Source: Clostridia bacterium
Lineage (GTDB): Bacteria > Bacillota > Clostridia > Oscillospirales > Acutalibacteraceae
Direction of reading: 5' to 3'
DNA length: 28,361 nt
NCBI GenBank assembly: GCA_900767015.1
Contig: CAAFXQ010000166.1
Location: 1 to 28,361, forward strand
Below, one piece after another: positions 8,743 to 16,395 of this stretch. Numbering within the stretch: position 1 is the stretch's first letter; each line of letters begins with the position of its first letter. The notes under the pieces were generated by a model. That model ran no database searches, was not told where the DNA came from, and saw nothing but the letters and a program-made list of their open reading frames with translations. The translations under genes and the position numbers were made by a program.

Positions 8743-11496
8743 TTACTCGGTGCGAAGTGCTTCGACCGGGTCTTTTTTTGCCGCCATCATCGCCGGGACA
8801 AGCCCCGCAATGAATGTCAGGAATACACTGATTGCAACAAGGATCACACCGTCAACGAACGGCAGCATGGCGCCGACGGTCGTGCCGGTCAGGTGATTGA
8901 GTATCAGGTTTATCGGAATCTCCAACAGCAACGTCATCAGAATACCGACTAAGCCTGCACTGAAGCCGATGATAATCGTTTCGGCGTTAAAGACGTTCGA
9001 AACGTCCATCTTCGACGCACCGATACTTCTTAAGATACCGATTTCCTTTGTTCGTTCAATGACCGAAACGTAGGTGATGATTCCGATCATGATCGACGAA
9101 ACAACAAGCGAAATCGCAACGAAAATGATCAGCGTGTAGGAAACGATGTTGATCGCCTGAGTGGCGAGATCCATCGCAATACCGATGTAGTCGGTCGGCC
9201 GGATCGTATGTTCGGAATGACCGTCTTCGGTGACCTTGTTGTTGTAGTAGTCGATCATTTCGTTAAGTTCGGCTTTGGTTTCGAAATCCTTCGGATAAAG
9301 GGAAATGGAAGTCGGGCTGTCCTCGTCGCAGTAGCCTAAGGTTTCATAGGTTTTGTCAAGGGAACATTCGGCGTTTATCGTGTCGATATAGGCCTGCTTG
9401 AGAGCGAGCACCTGTTCGTCGGAAAGATAGCCTTCCATCAGCTTCTTTTGCAGATCGGACATATCGCCGAAATTGAACAGCGAGGACATATCCATGATGT
9501 CGACCTGAGAAAGATCGATGTTTTCCGCCATGCTCATAAACGGCGAGATATCAAGATAATCCATGTTGATATCGTTCAGGTCGATGTCGACAAGATCAAA
9601 GTCGTTTACCGTTTTGTCAAAGAATTGCTTGCCGGTGATAACGTCCTTTTTCGGGTTACTTAACTGTTCTTTGACAACGGTTGCTTCCTTGGTTTTGCCC
9701 ATAACGTATTCCATCAGCTCGGGTGTATATCCGATGCTGCCGGCGGCGAGGGAGAGAACGTTGTCCTTTGACGGGCGGATAATGCCGACGATGCTGATGT
9801 CAAGTCCGTTGGCGACGAGATCTTTTACATAAAGGTCGTTTTCTCTCATGTCTTTCCAAAGTCCCGTCTTTTCGTCCTTGACCATATAGTCTGAGCTCAG
9901 AACAAGCTTGAACTTCATGTTAAGAATGTCGTCGTAGGTGTATTTTTCGCTTTCAGCTTCTTCAAGCTGTTCGCCTTTTGTAATGGCGCTGACAAGGTTG
10001 GACGTAAACTGCTTCTGATCTTTCAGACCGAGCGCATAAGCCACAAGTTCGTTGATTTCGTTGTTGCCGTCCACGACAAGCACAACCTCGTTAAAGGACG
10101 AGGGAAGCTTTCCGTATACGATGTCATAATGCTCGCTGATGCTTTCGTTGTCGCCGACAAGCTGTTTCCAAAGATTGGTGTAGCTGTCAAGATCGACAAA
10201 ACCGCTGACCATATCCATGCCCGATGCACTGCCGGAAGAGGCAAACGTATCCATAAGCGTGCTGGGGTTGACCTGAACAACACCTTGTGAGGTGTCGGCT
10301 TTATAGACGTTGAGCGGGGTCGAATAGTTGATCTGAACGTCGTTGCAAAGGGAGTCGAATTTCTGCTTGTTGTCGTCGATGTACTTTTTGAAGCTTTTCA
10401 GATTGTTCGCCGACGACTGCGCAATAAACGCATTGACCATCGTATCGAACGATTTGTTGACATAGATCTGATCGAGGTCATGATCGACTCCGTTTAGCGG
10501 ACTTAAGCCCAAAGCGGTGTTCATCAGGCTGTCGGTGTCCATGGCCTCTTTTTCGACTGACATCGGATACAGCAGCAGTGCATCGCTTTCCACCTTTGCA
10601 ATATATCGGTTGATACCGGTCTGCAAAGCGAGAACAAGTGCAATGCCGATGATACCGATCGAGCCGGCAAAGGCGGTAAGCAGTGTTCGTCCCCGTTTTG
10701 TGATAAGATTGCGAAGGCTTAACGAGAAAGCCGTTCTCATTGACATGGACGGTTTTTTGCCCTTTGCCTTTTCTTCCTCGGCCTTTTTCTTTTCGTTTTC
10801 GTAGTCCTCTTTTTCGGGTTTGAACGGATTCGAGTCGTCGATGATCTTGCCGTCGAAGCATTTGATGATTCGGTTGGCGTACTGATACGCAAGATCCGGG
10901 TTATGCGTTACCATGATAATCAGCTTATCCTTGGCGATCTCCTTCAAAAGCTCCATAATCTGAACGCTTGTTTCGCTGTCAAGAGCGCCGGTCGGCTCGT
11001 CGGCAAGAATGATGTCGGGGTTGTTGATGAGCGCACGGGCGATGGAAACACGCTGCATCTGTCCGCCGGACATCTGGCTCGGACGTTTGTTGATGTGCTT
11101 TTCGAGTCCGACCTTTTTCAGCGCTTCGATGGCTCTTTCCCGTCTTTCCTTCTTGGAAACGCCGGACAGGGTAAGGGCAAGCTCAACGTTTGCAAGCACC
11201 GTCTGATGCGGGATCAGGTTATAGCTTTGGAAAACAAAACCGATGGAATGGTTGCGGTATGTATCCCAATCGTTGTCGGTAAAGGTCTTGGTGGACTTAC
11301 CGTTTATGATAAGGTCGCCGCTTGTGTAGCGGTCAAGGCCGCCGATGATGTTGAGCATTGTTGTTTTTCCGCAGCCGGACGGACCGAGAATGGCAACAAA
11401 CTCGTTTTCTCTGAAATTAACGCTGATGTTCTGCATGGCACGGACGGTTGTGTCGCCCGTAACGTAGTCTTTGATTATATTTTTTAATATCAGCAT
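8743..11496 (-). CDS. MacB-like ABC transporter, ATPase fused to FtsX-type permease
   Basis: The 917-residue protein joins an ABC ATPase (1-220) to a permease. Walker A is GPSGCGKTT (38-46), Q-loop Q90, signature MSGGQ (142-146), Walker B IILADE (162-167) and H-loop H198. A charged linker (225-250) follows, then one membrane segment (about 275-297), an extracellular domain of about 480 residues, and three C-terminal membrane segments (about 783-810, 841-861, 882-903). The FtsX motif ERTKEIGILRSIGAS lies just after the first of these. This is the MacB/type VII ABC fold, which couples ATP use to movement of extracytoplasmic domains instead of classic transport through the membrane. Its ATG directly abuts the TAA of the preceding gene, and GGAGG lies inside that gene's end, so the two are translationally coupled. 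Likely roles are export or extraction of peptides, lipids or antibiotics; the substrate is unknown. Confidence 0.9.
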   Translation of the reverse strand: MLILKNIIKDYVTGDTTVRAMQNISVNFRENEFVAILGPSGCGKTTMLNIIGGLDRYTSGDLIINGKSTKTFTDNDWDTYRNHSIGFVFQSYNLIPHQTVLANVELALTLSGVSKKERRERAIEALKKVGLEKHINKRPSQMSGGQMQRVSIARALINNPDIILADEPTGALDSETSVQIMELLKEIAKDKLIIMVTHNPDLAYQYANRIIKCFDGKIIDDSNPFKPEKEDYENEKKKAEEEKAKGKKPSMSMRTAFSLSLRNLITKRGRTLLTAFAGSIGIIGIALVLALQTGINRYIAKVESDALLLYPMSVEKEAMDTDSLMNTALGLSPLNGVDHDLDQIYVNKSFDTMVNAFIAQSSANNLKSFKKYIDDNKQKFDSLCNDVQINYSTPLNVYKADTSQGVVQVNPSTLMDTFASSGSASGMDMVSGFVDLDSYTNLWKQLVGDNESISEHYDIVYGKLPSSFNEVVLVVDGNNEINELVAYALGLKDQKQFTSNLVSAITKGEQLEEAESEKYTYDDILNMKFKLVLSSDYMVKDEKTGLWKDMRENDLYVKDLVANGLDISIVGIIRPSKDNVLSLAAGSIGYTPELMEYVMGKTKEATVVKEQLSNPKKDVITGKQFFDKTVNDFDLVDIDLNDINMDYLDISPFMSMAENIDLSQVDIMDMSSLFNFGDMSDLQKKLMEGYLSDEQVLALKQAYIDTINAECSLDKTYETLGYCDEDSPTSISLYPKDFETKAELNEMIDYYNNKVTEDGHSEHTIRPTDYIGIAMDLATQAINIVSYTLIIFVAISLVVSSIMIGIITYVSVIERTKEIGILRSIGASKMDVSNVFNAETIIIGFSAGLVGILMTLLLEIPINLILNHLTGTTVGAMLPFVDGVILVAISVFLTFIAGLVPAMMAAKKDPVEALRTE

Positions 11497-14319
11497 TTAC
11501 TGCACCTCCTCGTTTGTCTGTGTGTTATCGTCTGTTTGCGGGATATTCTGAGGCCTGAAGCTTTCGCCGGCTTCGGGATTTGTACTTTGTCCTGCCGCCT
11601 GCTGCGCTTTCAGCTTTTCCTGCTCTTCAAGATAACGTCTTCGGATTTCAAGCCGGTACTGTTCAATTTCGGCTTCGTGCTTTTTCTTGAGCTTCTCTTG
11701 CCGTTTTTCTTCAAGTCGGTCGAAAATGACCTCTCTTTTGATGATACAGACGACAACCGCCGCCAGAAGCAAAACAAACAGAATGCCGAAAATTACCTTG
11801 CCGACCGCACTCTTTTTGGATTCAACATAAATGATGGTCGGTGTATAATCGTTGTTTCCGGCGGTTTTTGATACGGCTCTGTCCCGGAAGAACAGCTTAT
11901 AAAGCCATTCGATGGTTTCATCGACCGTCATTTTTTCCATTTCGGAGCCGATGTTCGACGAATAGGTATCAAACATATTATTGCCGCCGCCTTCGGACGA
12001 ATTGCCCGCCATCATGCCGGTCAGAAAATCGGCATTTTTCGGGTCTTTCATTCCTGTTACAAAATAGCGAAGCAGTGTCAGCATGACCGCCGGCTGGTCG
12101 GCTTTTACATAATAAGCGTCAACCGGATTTCCCTGATAGGTGCGCTTGCTTGAAACAGTCTGAAGCTGACCTAAGTTGCCGAGTTTTTTCAGATCCGGAG
12201 CCGGAAGCTTCATGCTGTCTTTCATCATGTCGGGGATCATCGAGGAAATTTCGGTAAGAATATCAAGATTCTGAAGCTTATCAAGTCCAAGCTGATCGGT
12301 GCTGATGGAAAGCTTGTTTAAAAGATCCGTTACGGGAACAAGGAGATTATTGATGCACTGCGTCAAAGAGCCGTCGGATAGGAAACAAACCATATTCGGT
12401 AAAATTTCGGTCAGCGTATAAATCGGCTTTTCGGCGATTTTATTCAGCAAAGCCACAATCGGCGTCACGATGTTTTTGACACAGGCGTTGTCGCTTTTAT
12501 CCGCTTTGAATTCGGCATAAGTTTTGATTGACTCGGACGGACAGCCGAACGCTTCAAGCATCGGAATCACGGCGGTGTTGTAGCCGCTCGTTCCGCAAAA
12601 GCTGATTGCGCCGAGCAGTTCGATTTTGCCGCCCCGCAAAAGCATATTGAGCATCGGCTCGAGCGGACTTAATGCCGCAACCAGGGCTTTTTCAAAGCTT
12701 TTGCTGTCGCCCGTTTTAACGCCCCAATTGATTTGCGCCTCGCCGAGCTTTTCCCATGAGCTGTACTTGGAAAGCGCCGCTTTTGCTGCGGCATATTCCG
12801 AGCCGAGCGATGATGCGAAAGACGCCGGTGACGAGGGTAGAGAAAGAAGCTTCGCCGCTTCTTTCATTTCGTCCGCTGAAAGCTGACCGTAAAGCATGCT
12901 GACAAGCGACGTTACGGTTGCGGACGAAAAAATCGAAGCCTTCACCGCCTGAGAAATGTTTTTGTATTCTCCGCTTTCGGCGATGAATTCACTCATGGTT
13001 TTATCGATTCCGTCGACGACCTTTTGAAAGTTATCTTTGGTAAGATTCGGCGTATAGGTGACGCTTCCCGCCGTAAATGCGGGCGCTGCCCACTGATATT
13101 CCGTGTCGGTGCCCTCCTGCTTTGTCAGAAGTTCAACCAAAAGGGCCAAGATTTCGTCTGTATTCTTATTAAAAAGAGAGTCGATAATCGGTTTCATCTG
13201 CTCGGCCTCTTCACCGCCGAGTTCAGACGAAAGCTTATCTTTATTTAGCTTTGCCGTCTCAATAAGCCAGGAGAAAAGAACGACATACGCTTCGCCTTTG
13301 TTGGCGACGACCTTGCCGTTCTGCACTGTTCCGCACGAAGCTAACAGCTCGGTATCCAGCTCGGTCAATTTCATGTCTGAGGACGAAGTGAACGATGAAA
13401 TCGCTGATGCCACGGTGCTTTTTCCGTCCGCTGTATCCTCTCCGCTTCCGCCGATAAGGGAAGAAAGCGCAGAACCCGTAAACAGGGTGATGTTTCTTCC
13501 GATTCCGATCTTGAGCGGATTGATGAGGGCTTTGATGCATTCGTCCATTCCGCCGTTGTCCATAAAGTAAGCGATGTTCGGCCCGATCTCACAAAGTGTT
13601 TTTGCCGGTGCGGCAAGCACTCTGTCAAGCATGGAAAAAACCGAATCGACAATGTTTTTGATCATTGTGCTCCGGTCGGCATCGGCGTCGGCTTTAAACT
13701 GACTGTCCGGTGTTATCGAGGTACACCCGAGTGCGTCGAGCATGGGTACAACGCCGTTCTGATAACCGTCATCGCCTCTGACTGTGATAAGCCCCCGGCG
13801 ATAGGTGCCGGAGCACATGATGACATAAATCAGTTCATCAAGCGGCGTAAACATGGAAGCGAGGGCGTTTTTAAAGCCCGTCTTGTCGCTTACGCCCCAT
13901 TTTGCACCGTCGAGATTCACGCTGTTCCAATCGCTTGCCGAGGAAAGAGCCTGCGATACCGACGGATAGGCCGCAAGGGCAGATGCAACATTTGTTGTTG
14001 AAACATCGATACCGAGAACCGAAAGCGCATTTTCCTGTTCTCCGAAAGAGGAATAAATGTTTACAAGAATCGCCGAAAGCGCTTCGTCCGAATACAGCAT
14101 CGGCATAACAAGGTTATCAAGCGTAGTGTTCTTGAACTGCCTGAGCGCATTCTTTATGAGGATATCGGTTTTATCAACGCTTTGTTCTGCTGTCTGTTCG
14201 GTCACGCCCTGCGGAAACGTGACACCGGCCGCAAGCGACGGCAAAGCGGCAATACAGATAATACTCAGACAAAGCAAAAAGCTTACCGCTCTTTTAAATA
14301 CCGTTTTCAGAATGATCAC
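11497..14319 (-). CDS. Membrane-anchored extracellular protein with internal duplication, ABC partner
   Basis: I do not recognise a named family. The 940-residue product has a signal peptide (about 1-32), a large extracellular region, one membrane segment (about 840-860) and a cytoplasmic tail rich in Lys, Glu and Gln (865-910, probable coiled coil). The extracellular part holds two diverged copies of a 220-residue unit (about 55-275 and 455-675). Shared landmarks are NWGV/KWGV, GY..xVxPML[DE]AxGC, FKAD and PN..xF..[DN]G. The gene overlaps the end of the MarR gene by 26 bases and abuts the ABC gene, so it probably forms a complex with that transporter. The start is awkward: GTG at 14319 sits on top of the AAGGGG site, and ATT or CTG a few codons downstream would be better spaced. 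Substrate capture or adaptor function is inference. Confidence 0.75.
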   Translation of the reverse strand: MIILKTVFKRAVSFLLCLSIICIAALPSLAAGVTFPQGVTEQTAEQSVDKTDILIKNALRQFKNTTLDNLVMPMLYSDEALSAILVNIYSSFGEQENALSVLGIDVSTTNVASALAAYPSVSQALSSASDWNSVNLDGAKWGVSDKTGFKNALASMFTPLDELIYVIMCSGTYRRGLITVRGDDGYQNGVVPMLDALGCTSITPDSQFKADADADRSTMIKNIVDSVFSMLDRVLAAPAKTLCEIGPNIAYFMDNGGMDECIKALINPLKIGIGRNITLFTGSALSSLIGGSGEDTADGKSTVASAISSFTSSSDMKLTELDTELLASCGTVQNGKVVANKGEAYVVLFSWLIETAKLNKDKLSSELGGEEAEQMKPIIDSLFNKNTDEILALLVELLTKQEGTDTEYQWAAPAFTAGSVTYTPNLTKDNFQKVVDGIDKTMSEFIAESGEYKNISQAVKASIFSSATVTSLVSMLYGQLSADEMKEAAKLLSLPSSPASFASSLGSEYAAAKAALSKYSSWEKLGEAQINWGVKTGDSKSFEKALVAALSPLEPMLNMLLRGGKIELLGAISFCGTSGYNTAVIPMLEAFGCPSESIKTYAEFKADKSDNACVKNIVTPIVALLNKIAEKPIYTLTEILPNMVCFLSDGSLTQCINNLLVPVTDLLNKLSISTDQLGLDKLQNLDILTEISSMIPDMMKDSMKLPAPDLKKLGNLGQLQTVSSKRTYQGNPVDAYYVKADQPAVMLTLLRYFVTGMKDPKNADFLTGMMAGNSSEGGGNNMFDTYSSNIGSEMEKMTVDETIEWLYKLFFRDRAVSKTAGNNDYTPTIIYVESKKSAVGKVIFGILFVLLLAAVVVCIIKREVIFDRLEEKRQEKLKKKHEAEIEQYRLEIRRRYLEEQEKLKAQQAAGQSTNPEAGESFRPQNIPQTDDNTQTNEEVQ

Positions 14320-14848
14320 CCCTTATTGGTTCGTTTGTGTCAGCCGGATTTTCCGGCTTGGTTTCATTGTTTGGGTCCGTGTCCGGTTCTTCGGATTGAT
14401 TATCGGCTTCTATCTCTTGTGCTTCGGCAAGCTTTTCATCGAAACCGGTACACTTTTTTAAGATGCGTAAAAATTCTTTTGCGTCCTGTTCGCCTAATTT
14501 CTCAAGAAGCGCCTGTGCTCGTTTGCTTACGGCTTCGCTTATGGATTCAACAAACTGTTTTCCGACTGCGGTAATCGTTACCGTAACCCGCCGCTTATCT
14601 TTTTCGTCGCACACTCTTTCAACGAGCTTTTTAATTTCCAGCGAGCGAAGCATGGCGGCAATTCTCGCCGCTGAAACACCCAGGTTTTCAGCAAGTGCAC
14701 CGGGTGTGCTTTTTCCGCCGGATGCGAGAAGCTGAAGCAAAAGCGCATTTTCGCCCTTGAGGTTGATTTGCAAAAAGCTTAAAGCGTTTGCTCTTGCCGC
14801 CATGGCAAGCGTTTTCAAGGTTTCCTCAAGGATTTCATCTTTTTTCAT
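14294..14848 (-). CDS. MarR family transcriptional regulator
   Basis: The 184-residue protein has a winged helix-turn-helix core. ALAENLGVSAARIAAMLRSL fits the recognition helices, and DEKDKRRVTVTITAVGKQFV fits the beta-wing with the DxRxxxxxLT-like pattern of MarR proteins. Residues after about 145 form an acidic, Asn/Pro-rich tail that is probably disordered; it overlaps the next gene. AAGGAGG precedes the ATG with good spacing. MarR proteins usually repress their own promoter and neighbouring efflux genes until a small ligand binds. Two palindromes lie directly over the transcription start region, supporting autoregulation of the whole three-gene operon. The ligand is unknown. Confidence 0.9.
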   Translation of the reverse strand: MKKDEILEETLKTLAMAARANALSFLQINLKGENALLLQLLASGGKSTPGALAENLGVSAARIAAMLRSLEIKKLVERVCDEKDKRRVTVTITAVGKQFVESISEAVSKRAQALLEKLGEQDAKEFLRILKKCTGFDEKLAEAQEIEADNQSEEPDTDPNNETKPENPADTNEPIRGDHSENGI

Positions 14849-14875
14849 TTGATGCCGCCTCCTTTTTGAAAATAC

Positions 14876-14909
14876 TTAACGGTGTTAAACAAGTAGTTAA
14901 CATTGTTAA
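14876..14909 (-). promoter_or_regulatory. Tandem MarR operators
   Basis: Two palindromes of form TTAACNNNGTTAA lie at 14876-14888 and 14897-14909. Their centres are 21 bp apart, two helical turns, so two dimers would bind on the same face. Site 2 sits immediately downstream of the -10. Binding by the MarR protein is inferred from position and symmetry. Confidence 0.7.
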
Positions 14910-14911
14910 GT

Positions 14912-14940
14912 ACTATATCACACGCCCTATTAAAAATCAA
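14912..14940 (-). promoter_or_regulatory. Promoter of the MarR-ABC operon
   Basis: On the minus strand TTGATT (14940-14935) and TATAGT (14917-14912) are separated by 17 bases. The transcription start would fall within or beside the operator at 14897-14909. Confidence 0.65.
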
Positions 14941-14954
14941 TAAAATAAAAATTA

Positions 14955-15001
14955 AAAATAATAAAACTGCACAAATTTGTCGTCCGGTATTTGTGCAGTT
15001 T
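14955..15001 (-). terminator. Terminator facing the MarR operon, probable end of DegV transcript
   Basis: A perfect 13-bp stem (14964-14976 with 14989-15001) has a 12-base loop. On the minus strand it is followed by a long T/A-rich run. It would end the transcript from the DegV gene about 350 bases after its stop codon and insulate the MarR promoter. Confidence 0.7.
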
Positions 15002-15011
15002 CATGAATAAC

Positions 15012-15050
15012 AGATGTCAGATTTTAGATTTTAGATGTTAGATGTTAGAA
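15012..15050. repeat. Five-unit heptamer tract (AGATGTT/AGATTTT)
   Basis: Five consecutive heptamers (15012-15046) of consensus AGATKTY are followed by GCGGTCGCG and then GGTACACTGTACC with CAAAGGAAACC (to about 15085). The adjoining module resembles the one beside the heptamers at 227-247 and 8560-8580, so this may be a third, rearranged copy of that element. Confidence 0.55.
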
Positions 15051-15167
15051 GCGGTCGCGCCGGTACACTGTACCAAAGGAAACCCTCTGTCCGCAGAATC
15101 GGTTTTTGCGTGACGGGAAGTCAGCAGTCTTAGGGTGGGTCGCAGCCACAGGCGGGACGGCGGCCGA

Positions 15168-15290
15168 CAAAACCCCTTTTTTGGGGTTTTGTTTTTGCCG
15201 CTGCCTGCGGCAGCGGCAAACGTGCGGCTTCGCCGCACCCGGCCGCCTTGCCGAAAATCCGCCTCTTCACACAGCGTCAAAAGAGGCGGA
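15168..15290. repeat. Cluster of four consecutive hairpins in the DegV 3' region
   Basis: Four near-contiguous perfect stems are present: 15168-15176 with 15183-15191 (9 bp, T6 loop), 15194-15205 with 15209-15220 (12 bp, loop TGC), 15222-15228 with 15232-15238 (7 bp, loop TTC), and 15258-15267 with 15281-15290 (10 bp). The region is GC-rich, unlike the AT-rich flanks. It may be a REP-like cluster or a structured 3' untranslated region. No reading frame is convincing. Confidence 0.6.
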
Positions 15291-15345
15291 CGACAGCTTC
15301 ACGCTAATTATTATATTATATATATGCACGATTCGTGACTGATTT

Positions 15346-16197
15346 TCAAAGCTCCCGCTTGAAGGCAAGACCGATGAAGCCGCTTGAACAGTATGTCGCC
15401 ATACAACAGCCGGCTTCGGTTACCGTCACATCTTTTGCGCAGGAGACCTCTTTCACATAAGCGCAAAGCTCGTCGGCTTGCTTTTGCCCAAGCCCGCAGA
15501 CCGATAAAATGACACATTCGCTTCCGCCGTCTCCGAGGTTTTCAAGCTTCCGGCCGAGAAATTTTTTCCGGGCACTGTCCGGACTTCCCTTGTGCTTTTC
15601 CCCGACCGTCAAGGCACCGTCCGCAATATCGACGGACGGATAAAAGCCGAAAAGGTCTGAACCGGTTTTTTCGAGCGCCGTGCAGATTCCGCTTTTGTAA
15701 AGAAGCCGGGCGTCACCGGCAAGAAAGCTTGTTTCAATCTGTGCCTTGAGCGCCTCAAGTCCCGCAACAATTTCGTCGGCGTTTTTTTCCTCAAGCCGCA
15801 TTCTCGACGCCTCGAGACATAAGAGCATAAGACCCGCCGATACGGTCTGGGAGTCGACAACATGAACCGCTTCAAAAGCGTTTGCGGCGAAACAGGCGTT
15901 TTCGTAGCACGGAAAAAGCTTGCCGGACGGGCAGATGTGAATCACGTCGTAGCCCTTTTCGACAAGAGAAGCGAAAACAAGCTTGTATTCCTGGGCAGAT
16001 ACCGCCGTGGCTTTCGGTATGCTTTTTGTCTCTTCATATTTTTCGAGTATACGATCCGGCGTGATGTCGATTCTGTCCTTGAACTGACTTTCCGCAATAA
16101 GAATATTCATCGGAATGATATGAATGTCATATTCTTTGGCAAGCGGTTTGCTGATGTCGGCGGCGCTGTCGGTGGTAATGGCAATTTTTCTTTTCAT
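15346..16197 (-). CDS. DegV family fatty-acid-binding protein
   Basis: The 283-residue cytosolic protein matches DegV/FakB proteins, which bind a fatty acid and present it to a kinase (FakA) for phosphorylation. Family features include the start KIAITTDSAADI, the segment with IIPMNILIAESQFKDRIDIT, KATAVSAQEY at the usual TSQPS position, VVDSQTVSAGLMLL, and the closing SSGFIGLAF. The usual SSGLSGTYQ segment is replaced by PSGKLFPCYE, so lipid contacts may differ. The ATG at 16197 lacks a close ribosome site; AAGGAAAGG lies about 45 bases upstream, with a 7-bp stem between. It is divergent from the alcohol dehydrogenase gene. No fakA-like gene is nearby. Confidence 0.87.
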   Translation of the reverse strand: MKRKIAITTDSAADISKPLAKEYDIHIIPMNILIAESQFKDRIDITPDRILEKYEETKSIPKATAVSAQEYKLVFASLVEKGYDVIHICPSGKLFPCYENACFAANAFEAVHVVDSQTVSAGLMLLCLEASRMRLEEKNADEIVAGLEALKAQIETSFLAGDARLLYKSGICTALEKTGSDLFGFYPSVDIADGALTVGEKHKGSPDSARKKFLGRKLENLGDGGSECVILSVCGLGQKQADELCAYVKEVSCAKDVTVTEAGCCMATYCSSGFIGLAFKREL

Positions 16198-16207
16198 AGC
16201 TGTAAGC

Positions 16208-16236
16208 GGCAGTCACGGGAGAAAAATCGGACTGCC
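16208..16236 (-). promoter_or_regulatory. Leader hairpin between a distant ribosome site and the DegV start
   Basis: GGCAGTC (16208-16214) pairs with GACTGCC (16230-16236). Folding would bring the purine-rich AAGGAAAGG closer to the start codon. Function is inference; a different start codon is the simpler alternative. Confidence 0.35.
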
Positions 16237-16331
16237 TTTCCTTTCTTCAGAATAAAATAGACATTTCTTGTTGGTTTGTTTTATTTCATTTTATATTTTG
16301 TCCGAAAAATTGTAAAACTTTCATAAAACTA

Positions 16332-16363
16332 TTGAAAATTCAAGAAATAAATAGTAATATAAT
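16332..16363 (+). promoter_or_regulatory. Likely promoter of the alcohol dehydrogenase gene
   Basis: TTGAAA (16332-16337) and TAATAT (16355-16360) are 17 bases apart. An overlapping TATAAT (16358-16363) is at 20 bases. The region is AT-rich and lies about 35 bases before the ATG. AAAGGA at 16381-16386 is the ribosome site. Confidence 0.5.
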
Positions 16364-16395
16364 ATTGTAATCAGAAACAGAAAGGATTGATAGCA

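Larger units (their letters stand above)
14849..15345. other. 497-bp gene-free stretch
   Basis: This stretch holds the MarR promoter and operators, a terminator, a heptamer tract and a hairpin cluster, each listed separately. Short reading frames here are small and lack ribosome sites. The part next to the DegV stop codon (15301-15325) is an AT run. Confidence 0.6.

Noticed and set aside
15012..15290. CRISPR array or tRNA gene in the repeat-rich intergenic region
   Set aside because: Repeats are 7 bases without spacers, and the hairpins do not form a cloverleaf with the expected conserved loops.
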